In this document: positions 18,494-27,449 of the stretch, in pieces
Numbering within the stretch: the first letter of the stretch is position 1
Layout: each line of letters starts with the position of its first letter
DNA from: Bog-473 sp963781955
GTDB taxonomy: Bacteria > Actinomycetota > Acidimicrobiia > Acidimicrobiales > RAAP-2
Assembly (NCBI GenBank): GCA_963781955.1
Contig: CAWAHU010000001.1
Coordinates: 806,001-870,000 of the forward strand
Reading direction: 5' to 3'
Length of the DNA stretch: 64,000 bases
Translations under genes and position numbers: made by a program
The notes under the pieces: generated by a model
What the model saw: the letters and a program-made list of their open reading frames with translations, nothing else
Told to the model about the DNA's origin: nothing
Database searches by the model: none

Positions 18494-19150
18494 TCAGGGG
18501 TAGCTGAGCGAGGGGTACCAATCGCCCCGCCCGTCGGGGGTGAGGTCGAGGAGGTGCCACACCGGGCTCAGGAGGTCGATGCCGCGTTCACGCCGGTCAT
18601 CGGACAATCGAGCGCCCTTCGAATAGATGTGCCGCACATTGCCGTCAGCTCCGAGTGAGAGCACGGAGATCCATTCGATCTGGGCGCCGTCTGCGTCTTC
18701 GCTAGCGAGGTCGTACTTGAATGTCGAGTCGCCGGCGCCGAGCACGCGCAGGTTGCCCCACCCGCGTGAACGCGCGTGATCCTTGATCGCCGAGGGCTCG
18801 GCGGCCGCGACGACGGCGAAGTCGATGTTCTGCGCGAGGTGGGGCGCAACGCCGTTGTACCCGTCGATCCACATGGTGCACAACGGGCAGGGGCTCTCCT
18901 GGGCCTTGCCGAACATGAGGTGGTAGACGACGAGTGCTCGGTCCGGAGCGGTGAACAGCCCCGAGAGCCGTACCCGATCACCGCTCGACACGTCGATCAG
19001 CTCGTAGTCGTCGATGATCGTGTCAGAGGGCAGATCTCGCCTCAGGGCCGCCACCCGTTCAATGTGGTCTGCGAGTTCCAACTCGGCCTTACGCAGTTCC
19101 TCACGCTGCCGCCGGTAGTCCTCGGTTTCGTTCAGTCGAGTGATCTGCAT
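18494..19150 (-). CDS. DUF899 thioredoxin-like protein
   Basis: 218 aa. ESPCPLCTMWIDGYNG is the hallmark CPxC-like motif of the DUF899 thioredoxin-fold family, and the N-terminal charged helix with RREELRKAELELADHIERVAALRRDLP is the usual family start. Function is unknown; a thiol or redox role is inferred from the fold. The 140 bases between it and the end of the fusion gene hold no clear gene. Confidence 0.85.
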   Translation of the reverse strand: MQITRLNETEDYRRQREELRKAELELADHIERVAALRRDLPSDTIIDDYELIDVSSGDRVRLSGLFTAPDRALVVYHLMFGKAQESPCPLCTMWIDGYNGVAPHLAQNIDFAVVAAAEPSAIKDHARSRGWGNLRVLGAGDSTFKYDLASEDADGAQIEWISVLSLGADGNVRHIYSKGARLSDDRRERGIDLLSPVWHLLDLTPDGRGDWYPSLSYP

Positions 19151-19258
19151 GTGTGCGCCGATCTTGTCTCAGGTCCTGCTCTGCCCAGTTGACGTTGCAC
19201 GAGAGTCGGAGATGGCCGTTGCGGGGTCTCGGCACGACGCCCGCCGATCGGTACCGGC

Positions 19259-19813
19259 TTAGCCGACCCGGCGGAGGGTGTTGTGGTCGGTATGGGCGAA
19301 CGGCTCGTCGAACTCGTTCATCCGCAACGTGGTGACCTCGTCGTAGGACCAGGCGTCCTCGCCGATCGTGATCGTCACCTCGTAGCTCAGCGTGCTGGCG
19401 TTCTCGGCCAGGTATCTGTTCTCGCCGATGCTGTAGAGGACGTCGCCCAGCGCAGCTCTCAGGGTGAACTCCTTGGCGTCGGCGGAGGCCGTGCCTCCGG
19501 CCAGGGCGGTGATGCCGCGAGGGACGACGAAGCCCTTCATGATTTCGCCGGTCGCCGCGTCCCACAACCAATAGCCCACCTCGGTATGGAAGGGATTCTC
19601 CTCGTCACCACGCCACATGGCGCTCTTGTAGTCGAGACCGAAGAGGTGCTGGCTCCCGTTGTCGACCGGGCCGAACGGCTTCATCGAGCACTTCTCCAGG
19701 TAGGGGCTTCCCAGCACCTTCCCCTGGGAATGCGAGAACGCGGTGTCGAGACCGCCCTTGTCGCTCTCCCATTCCCCGGCCAGCGCTCCCAGCGGACCCC
19801 ATTCATCGGCCAT
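19259..19813 (-). CDS. Nitrobindin-like haem-binding beta-barrel protein (FABP-like)
   Basis: 184 aa. The start GPLGALAGEWESDKGGLDTAFSH contains the G-x-W-x-(G/S) motif, and FTEVGYWLWD-like and HTDHNTLRRV sequences at the end carry the His expected to bind haem in nitrobindin relatives. The actinobacterial members bind ferric haem and may handle peroxynitrite. The ATG at 19813 has GGGAG 6 bases upstream; an in-frame ATG four codons earlier (19825) is an alternative. Confidence 0.8.
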   Translation of the reverse strand: MADEWGPLGALAGEWESDKGGLDTAFSHSQGKVLGSPYLEKCSMKPFGPVDNGSQHLFGLDYKSAMWRGDEENPFHTEVGYWLWDAATGEIMKGFVVPRGITALAGGTASADAKEFTLRAALGDVLYSIGENRYLAENASTLSYEVTITIGEDAWSYDEVTTLRMNEFDEPFAHTDHNTLRRVG

Positions 19814-19888
19814 GGCCGCTCCCATCTCTCGACGTGTCCTCTACGAGAAGCCTATGCCGCACGGGCTATTCCTGACCTGATGCGATGA

Positions 19889-19909
19889 AGGGGCGGGGCC
19901 TCCGCCCCT
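19889..19909. other. GC-rich hairpin upstream of the IS110 remnant
   Basis: An 8-bp perfect stem (AGGGGCGG with CCGCCCCT) around a five-base loop. It sits 60 bases before the transposase start, where IS110 elements often carry structured non-coding ends. It could be part of the left end of the element or a bidirectional terminator. Confidence 0.5.
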
Positions 19910-19969
19910 CGTGAGTTCCGAGCACACTCGGACTTGCAAAAGAAAACCTCGAAAGAGGAGGAGGCCCCT

Positions 19970-21033
19970 ATGGAACGACAGTACGTCGGAATCGATCTGC
20001 ACCGACGCAGCTCGACGATCTACCGGATGTCAAAGGAGGGCGAGGTGCTCGGCTGCGTGCGCATCCCGAGCCAGCCCTTCGAGCTGGCCCAGGCCATGGA
20101 GCCGAGGCCGGACCCGAGCCCGAGGTGGTCCTCGAGTCCACCTATGGCTGGTACTGGGCCGCCGATCTCCTCCAAGACCTCGGGGCCAACGTCCACCTCG
20201 CCCATGCGCTCGGCAACAACTGGGGGAACCGCCGGGTGAAGAACGACGAGCGCGACGCCCAGGACCTGGCCGCCATGCTCCGCATCGGACGCCTCGCCGA
20301 GGGCTGGATCGCCCCGCCGGCGATCCGCGAGCTGCGCGAGCTCGTGCGCTACCGCTTCCGCTCGGTCCGGCATCGCACCAGCTGCAAGGCCCAGATCCAC
20401 GGGGTCATGGCCAAGAACGGGATCCTGCCCGGTCGTGGGCGAGCTGTGGGGACCGAGCGGGTCGGCCCAGCTCGACCGGCTCGAGCTCCCCGAGGCCTAC
20501 GCCCTGCGCCTCGACCGTTGCGCGACCTGATCGACGTCTACGACACCGGGCCATCGCTGAGCTCGACGGGCAGATCCACGCGCCAGCTGCAAAGGCGATC
20601 CCGGGTATCGGGCGATCCTGATGCCCTGCCCGGGGTGGGCAAGGTCATCGCGGCCATCTTCGTGGCCGAGATCGGCGACATCGCCCGCTTCGACTCGGCC
20701 AAGAAGCTGTGCCCGTGGGCCGGGCTCACCCCCAAGCACCGCGAGTCCGACGAAGGTCGTGCACCGCGGAGCCATCACCAAGCAGGGCTCGCCCCTCGTC
20801 CGCTGGGCGGCCGTCGAGGCCGTGGCAACTACCGAGCCAAGGGCACGACAAGCTCCGCGCCGACTACGTAGCGCATCGCCGAGCGCCGGGGCAAGTACAA
20901 GGCCCGCGTGGCCGTGGCCCGAAAGCTCCTCACCCTCGTCTACTACGGCCTCCGAGACGGAGAGATCCGAGCCTCCGAGACCGGGAGGCCGCGTGAGTCG
21001 GAATCGGACACGGCCCGATGCGTGCTCGACTAA
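19970..21033 (+). pseudogene. IS110-family transposase, multiply frameshifted
   Basis: Fragments in all three frames assemble in order into an IS110 transposase. They run MERQYVGIDLHRRSSTIYR (RuvC-like Asp), VLESTYGWYWAADLL (Glu), KNDERDAQDLAAMLRIGRL (two Asp), GELWGPSGSAQLDRLELPEAYALRL and IAELDGQIHA. Then come LPGVGKVIAAIFVAEIGDI with FDSAKKLCPWAGLTP (Transposase_20), RGAITKQGSPLVRW (the tail Ser) and KARVAVARKLLTLVYYGLRDGEI to a TAA at 21033. At least six shifts are needed, so it is inactive. The start has an ideal ribosome site (AGGAGGAGG). No terminal inverted repeats are seen, as usual for IS110. Element ends were not located. Confidence 0.85.
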
Positions 21034-21518
21034 TCGCCGTGGCCCCCAGCACGCTGGCGAGGCCGAGGTTCTGATTGAGCCCGTCGGGACGTGGCCGAAC
21101 CCCATCATGTGCGGAGATCGTCGAATGAATGGCTGGCGACCCACGGGACCGTGACAGAGCCCCTACGAGCCGTGATGGGAACCCGCAACACCTCCACATA
21201 GCGGCGTCCTCGTCCACGATGCGCCACTCGCCGCCGGCCTCAACGCCACAGCCTCCGGCGGGCTTCGCCCGACCTTGACCCCGGCGCCTCGTCGGCGCGC
21301 GCCTTCATCCAGGACACCGATGGGTGCATCACGAACAAATGTCCTTGACGAAGGTGTTGATCCGGCCCCGCCCCTTCATGTGCGGCATCGGGGGACGCCC
21401 GTCGGATCGAGCCGCCCAGTGCAGGGCCGGCACGATCGAAACGGGCCTTCGGGACATCGCCGTCAGGTGGCGTCGTGCCCTCGGGTCTCCGCGACGTTGG
21501 TCTCTGGGTGGCGCAGCG

Positions 21519-21710
21519 CTACTTGAGTTGTAGGACGTGGTAGACGACGAAGGCTGGCCAGAGGACTGACTTCATGAACGCCAGGAGCACGAGCCAGAAG
21601 GTGCCGGAGTGATAGTGGATGTAGTACACGAGCGCTCCGATGAATCCAAGGAACCAGATCCCACCGGCGCCGCCGCAGGTCGCGGCCCTCTTCGCGCTTT
21701 CAGCCACCAT
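21519..21710 (-). CDS. Small two-helix membrane protein
   Basis: 63 aa. After a charged start (MVAESAKRAAT) come two hydrophobic stretches, GGIWFLGFIGALVYYIHYH and TFWLVLLAFMKSVLWPAFVVYHVL. The pattern G-F-I-G-A-x-x-Y-x-I then L-x-F-x-K-x-x-x-W-P-A-F-V-V-Y recalls a widespread family of tiny bacterial membrane proteins of unknown function. GGAAAG lies just upstream of the ATG. It is the only convincing gene in the gene-poor stretch; longer in-frame starts add low-complexity residues. Confidence 0.6.
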   Translation of the reverse strand: MVAESAKRAATCGGAGGIWFLGFIGALVYYIHYHSGTFWLVLLAFMKSVLWPAFVVYHVLQLK

Positions 21711-22694
21711 CACCACTTTCCCAATCCATCGGTCGATGGTCAAGGCCCGGTCCTCTTGCCGCCCAGACAAACCGAAGCTGGAGCGAGCTGACGGGGACTC
21801 TCCACTTTGGGAGCCACCCACGAGACCGACGGGCGATCGGCGGTTGGAGGAGTGCGTCGGAGGGGCGCGATCCAACCCCGCAAAGGCGGAAAGACGGGGT
21901 TGAATCGTCGCCGGCACCCCCGAGATCGGAGACGCTCAGGCTGTCAAGTCAGAGTGCGTGCCGACGGCCACAGATACGTCCGAAGGTCCGCCGGGCTCCC
22001 GCGGAGCGATCCTCGTCAACCTCCGCTTCGGCCTGCGGGGTTCGGGTGCCTCGGTACGCAGCGTCCAGCGCCGCGAAGCGCTCGAGGCGGCCGTACCCTC
22101 GGCGTTGACCACGGCGCGGCGGTGTGAGAGAAGACGAATCGCCCGCCGGGGCAACGAGGCGCCCGAAGAGAGATCCGGGCTCGACCATGCCGGCCCCGAG
22201 AAGCTGGACGCAGGGCCCGGCCTCGAGCGGAGCTACCTGGCTTTAGAAGCTCCAGGGTGCGTCAGCTGCCGCTCCCTTCCGGGTCATCGCTCAGCACCAT
22301 GTGAAGTGGTCCGTCGCCATGACGATCGAGCTGGGCGTCGGCTCATGGGGGTCGATCTCGACCCCCCGATGGTCACCCCCGCCATGCTCGATCGTCCGCT
22401 CCACCGCAGCGTCGTGTCGATCATCGACGGCGAGAGGTGCCGCGTGCGGTTCCATCGCGCCCGCACCCAGGGCGTTCGGAAGGGGTCACCAAGGCCCCGG
22501 AGTCACCTCAGATCACACAACTCACGGGTCAGTCAAACCTGGAACTTTCGGTGATCGCCTCGGGGAAGTTTCGGAAATCGGCGACACCATCTGTCGGTGG
22601 CGCAAATCGATCGTTCGTGGCCGTGGCGACGCTGCCCCACCATCGCCAACCGTCCAAAATGGGCCAACTTCTCGGCGAGCTGCCGCGCCCTCTC

Positions 22695-22723
22695 GCTGAT
22701 GCAGTCCAGCGAAGGTGGCTGGC
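22695..22723 (+). repeat. 29-bp direct repeat, copy 1
   Basis: Matches 26 of 29 bases with 23305-23333, 610 bases downstream. Both copies contain AGCGAAGGTGG and lie in non-coding DNA. They may be remnants of a larger decayed duplication. Confidence 0.6.
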
Positions 22724-23304
22724 GAGCTTTGGCGCCCCTTCCCGACGTGGCGCGTCGGCTGGTGGCTCTAGATCATGCGCCAGCCCCGGTCAGGTTTCGC
22801 GGCTCTAGCCGGGAAGAAGGGCCGCAGGGGCTCAATACCTGGCAGCTTAGACGACTCCCATGAACTGGGTTGTAGGTGGCGTCGTGCTATCCACAGCTTC
22901 GACCCAGACATTGCCCGAAGAGTCGTACTCCAAGACGTAGTGAGTCGTCTCAAATGATGTCGCCCATCGACGCACTCCATGGCACAGGCGGGAGGGAATT
23001 GGCATTCTCCTGAGCATTGTAAGCAGCGATGGCGACTCGAATTGCGGGACGAGGATCAAAGTTGGAATGGATGGCTTGAGGTTGGTCGACGAAGGCGGGG
23101 GAGCCACAACTCGTCCGCTCCCTGCAGGCCTGATCATCTCGACATTGCCCCGATCGAGACCGCACCTCCCATAATTCCGTCGGTCATTTTGACCACATCA
23201 GTCGAGTGCCGTCATGCACTCCAAGAGGTTCTTCTCCGCTACAAGTAGGTAGTACTTGCAGCGCGGCGTCAGAGACGGTTGGGGGGGCTGACCGGTCCCC
23301 GATA

Positions 23305-23333
23305 GCTGATGCGGTCGAGCGAAGGTGGTTGGC
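23305..23333 (+). repeat. 29-bp direct repeat, copy 2
   Basis: Second copy of the repeat at 22695. The three differences are single substitutions, and similarity falls off outside the 29 bases. Confidence 0.6.
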
Positions 23334-23824
23334 AGCTTCGGTGACGTGCACCGGAGTGAGAGCGGTCATTCTGTCGGCGCGGCCGTTCGAAACCATCCAA
23401 TCTCCTATCGCAATCCGTTCCTCCGACTGTCCGCCTTCGGTCGCGACGAGCCCAGGCCTCGCGCGGCTCATTCAGAAGACTCGATCACGTAATGCTCCAA
23501 TTCCCAGTCGCGGTCTGAACCGCTACCTGGCAGCTGTATTGCGGATATTCGCGACGCAGTTCGCGGTCTACTGCTGTCACACTCTATGGACTATTCGATC
23601 CATTTTATGGGCCGCCGCAATCAGATACTTGTGCATCAAACGCTGCCTCTATTTGTTCGCATCGGCTGAAAGAAGATCGCCGTTACCTTGAGATTCCGAA
23701 GCGAACATTGTCCGTACGACGAGAGCGGCAAAAATCAACTGTGTAACTACGAATTTGTAACTACAGGTGTGGCATGAGAACCAATATCACCCCCCTTGCG
23801 TCGTGGGCGACGCCAGGGTAATAG

Positions 23825-23857
23825 TTGTTTATAACCTGACCTCAACTTGTTCATAAC
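23825..23857 (+). promoter_or_regulatory. Paired TTGTTYATAAC repeats upstream of an exported-protein gene
   Basis: TTGTTTATAAC (23825-23835) and TTGTTCATAAC (23847-23857) lie 22 bp apart, so on the same face of the helix, 80-115 bp before the ATG at 23939. Each half contains a TATAAC or CATAAC that could be a -10 box. Either a repeated regulator site or overlapping promoters is possible. Confidence 0.5.
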
Positions 23858-23938
23858 GTGTTGGAAGTCGTCCATCAGAGGTCCAGGAGAAGCGAGTTGA
23901 ACCCAAAACAACCCCCAAGTAACAAAGGAGAAACAAGA

Positions 23939-24547
23939 ATGAGACGATTTGTCAACAAGAAGGCGGTGGCGATTGCAGCAGTCGTGGGCCTCGCCATCGG
24001 CGGTGCCGGCATTGCCTCGGCCGTCCTACTCGGTACCGGGTCCGCCACAGGAAGTGCGAGCGTCGGTTCCGGAAGCGCAAATGGATTCACCGTGAGCTCT
24101 CCCGGCCTGCAGGGTGGGCCGCTCTCCATCAACCCCAACAACACGGACACGATTTGGTCCTCCATCTCCAACTTCACGGGGCTACCTCTGACCTTGCACC
24201 AGATCCAGGTTTCGATCACCGGGGTCACGCCGAATGCAAACAGCCAGAACCCCGCGTTCCCTCCCTGCACCGCGAGTCAATTCGTGCTCTCGGCCCCGTC
24301 GGGAAGCCCCTGGCAAGGGCTGACCGTGAACGGCCCGGTGCAGACCGGCCCAACGGCGGTCTGGACACAGAACCTGCCTAAGACCCTTAACAACGGGCAA
24401 TACATCGACAGCAACCAAAACGTCACGGGCGGGGTTGTGAACGGAATTCCGCCGAACCTGACCCTGGAATGGCTGAACCTGGGGCCATCGGTGGTCCAGA
24501 ACAACTGCCTTGGCGCTTCGGTGCAGGTGACGGTGTCGGCGAGCTGA
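23939..24547 (+). CDS. Exported protein, TasA/camelysin-like signal region (paralogue of 27450)
   Basis: 202 aa. The start MRRFVNKKAVAIAAVVGLAIGGAGIASAVLLGTGSA is a long, Gly/Ala-rich signal segment followed by a Gly/Ser/Ala linker, like the signal regions of SipW-processed TasA/camelysin proteins. The mature part is beta-rich, with NNTDTIWSSISNFTGLPLTL and two Cys pairs that may form disulfides. No known domain is recognised. The ATG has a textbook site (AAAGGAG, 8 bases). Residues ~48-145 are almost identical at DNA level to those of the gene at 27450, so one copied the other recently. Two strong hairpins end the transcript. Confidence 0.85.
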   Translation: MRRFVNKKAVAIAAVVGLAIGGAGIASAVLLGTGSATGSASVGSGSANGFTVSSPGLQGGPLSINPNNTDTIWSSISNFTGLPLTLHQIQVSITGVTPNANSQNPAFPPCTASQFVLSAPSGSPWQGLTVNGPVQTGPTAVWTQNLPKTLNNGQYIDSNQNVTGGVVNGIPPNLTLEWLNLGPSVVQNNCLGASVQVTVSAS

Positions 24548-24557
24548 GATCATCAAG

Positions 24558-24594
24558 GTTGGTACAAGAACCGACATCGAGTTCGTGTACCAAC
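24558..24594 (+). terminator. Hairpin 1 after the exported-protein gene
   Basis: Perfect 9-bp arms GTTGGTACA/TGTACCAAC, then one mismatch and a further 4-bp GAAC/GTTC stem around a 9-base loop, starting 11 bases after the stop. There is no T-run. Confidence 0.7.
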
Positions 24595-24609
24595 GACTCT
24601 GCTCGGCAA

Positions 24610-24646
24610 GGCCGGGCCGCGGAGCTCGAAGCTCCGCGGCCCGGCC
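24610..24646 (+). terminator. Hairpin 2, 17-bp perfect GC-rich stem
   Basis: A 17-bp perfect stem (24610-24626 pairs with 24630-24646) with a CGA loop. It lacks a U-tract, as is common for actinobacterial intrinsic terminators. Together with hairpin 1 it insulates this gene from the next group. Confidence 0.8.
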
Positions 24647-25050
24647 GACAGCCGGGGTCCTCAGGGTCTGGTCAGTGAGTCAGTGAGGGGCGGCAGGGAC
24701 ACGCCTTCATGAAGTCCCTCGGTGGGCTCACCCAGAAGCTGAGAAAACGGCGAACAAGAAGAAGAGAAACATAACCGAGAGAAGCAAAATCCATGAGGCG
24801 AGAGCGGTTGAGTGGAACTGGGCCGACGGCAGCGTCGAGCACTACCGCGGCGCCCCTCATGTGCCGCTCGTCGCTGCAGATCGACGCGTCGCCGCTCTCC
24901 CGTATCACCACCCTCGTTACCGAGGTGGGAACGCCGTGAGGCGCCGCAGGTACAAAGACCCGAAGGATGCTCTTGCGCAGGACATGAGGCCCGCCTCCGA
25001 GGCCACGACGACTCCGGACATCGATGGGGTCGCCAAACGCGAGAGCGAGC

Positions 25051-25134
25051 CATGTGGTGCCCACGTCATGACACGTGGTGCCCACGTCATGACGGGTCAC
25101 GTCCTCACAGATGAGCCGCGTGGGGCCCACGTGA
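25051..25134. promoter_or_regulatory. Three inverted-repeat operator-like elements
   Basis: GTGGTGCCCACGTCATGA occurs at 25054-25071 and again at 25075-25092, each with GTGG/CCAC arms. A perfect relative, CGTGGGGCCCACG, lies at about 25119-25131. The 21-bp spacing of the first two is two helical turns. They end some 45 bp before the start of the exported-protein operon, as expected for a regulator-binding array. Confidence 0.55.
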
Positions 25135-25176
25135 ACCGCTTCGATCCGCTCCGTTCAGTCGAGCACCGGGCTCTCC

Positions 25177-25839
25177 ATGCCTTCCGGGTTGAGTCCCTCG
25201 ACCAACTGCAGGTCACCCCCTTCACGCCCGACGCCACTCCGGTGGTCGACGGCATCCCGGAACTGGGCGTCAGCGACGGTGCACGCTGCAACGGAGCGCA
25301 CGATTGCCCGATCCACGAGGCGGGAGTCAGGGCCTGCCAGGCGACGAGGCACCCCCACTTCGGGGAAGCGTCGGTGGGGGCTGGCACCGGTCGCCGGTGC
25401 GGCCGGCGTCCTCGCGGTGGGCCTTGGCGGCGGGGCTGCATTCGCCTACATCGCCGGCAGCTCGGCGAGCAATGTCGCTCTGACAACGAGCGCGGTCACG
25501 GTCAAGGCCATCGGCACGACCGGGAGCGCCGACCTGCTTCCAGGTCGAGCCGGCGCAACCTACTTCACCCTTCACAACCCCAATTCGTTCGACGTCACGT
25601 TTGACCAGGTTGCCCCTGGCGCCACGGTTGTCTCCGACAACACCGCGGTCTGCGGAAACAACTACGTGAGCATCGCGCAGACGTTGCCATTCACCATCCC
25701 GACTGCGGTGACGGTGAGTCCCGGTGGTACGAGCGGAATCGAGTCCATCCCCGACCTCGTCAAGCTCGCCCCGAACGCACCCAGCACGTGTCAGGGCGTG
25801 ACGTTCACCGTCACCCTCACTCTCTCGGGGCAGTCGTGA
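25177..25839 (+). CDS. Exported protein with TasA-like signal region
   Basis: 220 aa from ATG 25177. The first ~70 residues are Arg/Ser/Thr-rich and may be untranslated or a cytoplasmic extension (GTG 25279 is an alternative start). A hydrophobic segment, APVAGAAGVLAVGLGGGAAFAYIAGSSAS, ends in the A-Y-x-x-x-S pattern seen across this cluster. The mature part (TYFTLHNPNSFDVTFDQVAPG, two Cys) resembles the beta-sandwich of TasA-like or camelysin-like proteins, but no domain is certain. Its stop overlaps the next ATG (TGATG at 25837-25841), so the two are coupled. No clear ribosome site. Confidence 0.65.
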   Translation: MPSGLSPSTNCRSPPSRPTPLRWSTASRNWASATVHAATERTIARSTRRESGPARRRGTPTSGKRRWGLAPVAGAAGVLAVGLGGGAAFAYIAGSSASNVALTTSAVTVKAIGTTGSADLLPGRAGATYFTLHNPNSFDVTFDQVAPGATVVSDNTAVCGNNYVSIAQTLPFTIPTAVTVSPGGTSGIESIPDLVKLAPNAPSTCQGVTFTVTLTLSGQS

Positions 25840-27419
25840 TGAAGCGCGAACTGCACGTCCGCAGCGCGACGGATCGGCAGCGTGGTCTCGGCCGGCTTCT
25901 GAGGCCTATTCGAGCGACGTTCGGTCAACGCGGTGCCCACTCTCGACACCCCAAGCACATAAGGACCGACGAGCGAGGCACCCGTCGCCTGTGGGTTCCC
26001 ATCGTTCTGTTCTCCGGTGCGTTCGTCCTCGCCTCGGGGAGCGCAGCCCTTGCGTACGTGGCGACTTCGGGAAGCGGGACCGGCAAGGCACAGGCCATTG
26101 CGCTGAGCCCACCCGGTGTTGGCAGCGCCTCGGAGGCAACGACGACAAGCCTGTCATTGTCCTGGGAAGCGTCAGCGGGATTGCCTGCAGGTGGCGGGTA
26201 CGTCGTCCTGAGGAGCGCGTCGTCCGGGGGGCCGTATGCAAAGGTCTCGAGCGGGACGTGCAACCAGGTGATCACGTTGGTGTCTACAGCGACGTCATGC
26301 ACGGACACCGGCCTGACAGTGGGCACCACGTACTACTACGAGGTCGAAGCCGGCTACTACGACCTTGACACCCTCTGGGTGAGCGAACCAGACGCCCAAT
26401 TCTCCGGCGCGACCAATCAGGTTCCGGCGAACTCGGGACCGACGAGCCCGGCTCCGGCCAAGCCCGGAAGCACCAGCCAGGCACCGGCGATCACGAGCGC
26501 GAACTCGACGAGCTTCTTCGTGGGCGCCGCAGGCACTTTTCAGGTGACGGCGTCCGGGACCCCAGCGCCGACGTTCTCGAACCAGCCGTTCAACGGCTGC
26601 ACTCCGTCCACCTTGCCCCCGGGCGTCTCGTTTTCCGACACGGGTCTTCTGTCGGGCACCCCCGGCGCTGCCGCAGTCGGGACCTACACGGTGTGCGTGA
26701 ACGCCGAGAACGGCGTCAGTCCGAATAACACCCAGAGCTTCACGCTGACGATCGAGACAGAAGCGCTTGTCATCAGCTCTCCGGCCGTCTCGGGTGCCTC
26801 ATCGAGCACACCGAACCTGGGGCCGATCACGGTGCGACGTCAGACCGGCTCCGGAACGCCCATCACGACCGGCGGCGACCTGAAGGTCAACCTGACCAGC
26901 AGCCCGTCAGCTGGCGCGTCCTTTGGAGGGAGTCAGTTTGCTTCGACACCGGTGTCGATCGTGACCATCCCGAATGGTGAGAGCAGCGCGACGTTCTGGT
27001 ATGGCTCGCCGACCACCGGCACACCGACGATCACGGCGTCCGCGACGAACTTCGTGTCGGGCACTCAGACGGAGTCGATCACGACGGCTCCGGCGGGACT
27101 GGGCATCGTGCTCGCCACCGGGAGCACCGGCAGCCCAGTGATCTCCTGCGGGCCGCCCACTGCGAGCTCCACCTGCAAGGTCACCGGTGTCGGGAGCTCC
27201 GGAAGTGTCGTCGTGTCCGTCGCCTTCTGGGACTCCGGCCAGGGCCCGGTCGTGTACAGCGCCACCCAGGGTTCGACGATCAACGAGTCCGGTCAGAGCA
27301 CCGGTAGTGTCGACATCAACGCGGGCGCATCGGGGTCGGGCTCCACGACGCTCACCGCGTCTGCGGGCACATCGACGCTTACCTTCGGTCCCTACAGATT
27401 GACCATCAATGTCAGCTGA
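25839..27419 (+). CDS. Surface protein with FN3 and putative-Ig domains
   Basis: 526 aa. A basic 50-residue N-terminus precedes a membrane or signal segment (RLWVPIVLFSGAFVLASGSAALAYVATSGSGTG). Next comes an FN3-like domain (LSLSWEASAGLPAGGGYVVLRS to GTTYYYEVEAGYY, residues ~95-175) and a Pro/Ser/Thr linker. A He_PIG-type putative Ig domain follows (PPGVSFSDTGLLSGTPG, ~250-300), then more beta-rich repeats. No wall-sorting tail is seen, so it is either released or held by the N-terminal helix. The start overlaps the stop of the previous gene. A fibre or adhesion role is inferred. Confidence 0.78.
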   Translation: MKRELHVRSATDRQRGLGRLLRPIRATFGQRGAHSRHPKHIRTDERGTRRLWVPIVLFSGAFVLASGSAALAYVATSGSGTGKAQAIALSPPGVGSASEATTTSLSLSWEASAGLPAGGGYVVLRSASSGGPYAKVSSGTCNQVITLVSTATSCTDTGLTVGTTYYYEVEAGYYDLDTLWVSEPDAQFSGATNQVPANSGPTSPAPAKPGSTSQAPAITSANSTSFFVGAAGTFQVTASGTPAPTFSNQPFNGCTPSTLPPGVSFSDTGLLSGTPGAAAVGTYTVCVNAENGVSPNNTQSFTLTIETEALVISSPAVSGASSSTPNLGPITVRRQTGSGTPITTGGDLKVNLTSSPSAGASFGGSQFASTPVSIVTIPNGESSATFWYGSPTTGTPTITASATNFVSGTQTESITTAPAGLGIVLATGSTGSPVISCGPPTASSTCKVTGVGSSGSVVVSVAFWDSGQGPVVYSATQGSTINESGQSTGSVDINAGASGSGSTTLTASAGTSTLTFGPYRLTINVS

Positions 27420-27449
27420 CACCATGGCGACCACTTGGCGGGCGTGCTG

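Larger units (their letters stand above)
21034..23938. other. Gene-poor, partly AT-richer stretch
   Basis: About 2.9 kb with no well-supported gene except the small membrane protein at 21519-21710. Reading frames are short, codon use is unlike the flanks, and from about 23460 to 23940 the GC content drops visibly below the rest of the window. A 29-bp direct repeat (22695, 23305), a nonamer TGTAACTAC repeated at 23742 and 23756, and the regulatory repeat at 23825 are present. A minus-strand run around 22860-23000 (RWATSFETTHYVLEYDSSG) looks protein-like but is cut short. Best read as decayed or transferred DNA. Confidence 0.6.

Noticed and set aside
21958..22554. 198-codon plus-strand frame in the gene-poor stretch
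   Set aside because: Composition is Arg/Ser-rich and unlike real genes nearby; no ribosome site or recognisable motif.
24861..25604. Plus-strand frame overlapping the start of the exported-protein operon
   Set aside because: Parts read naturally, but it covers the operator repeats, shows no domain and runs out of frame with the better-supported gene at 25177.
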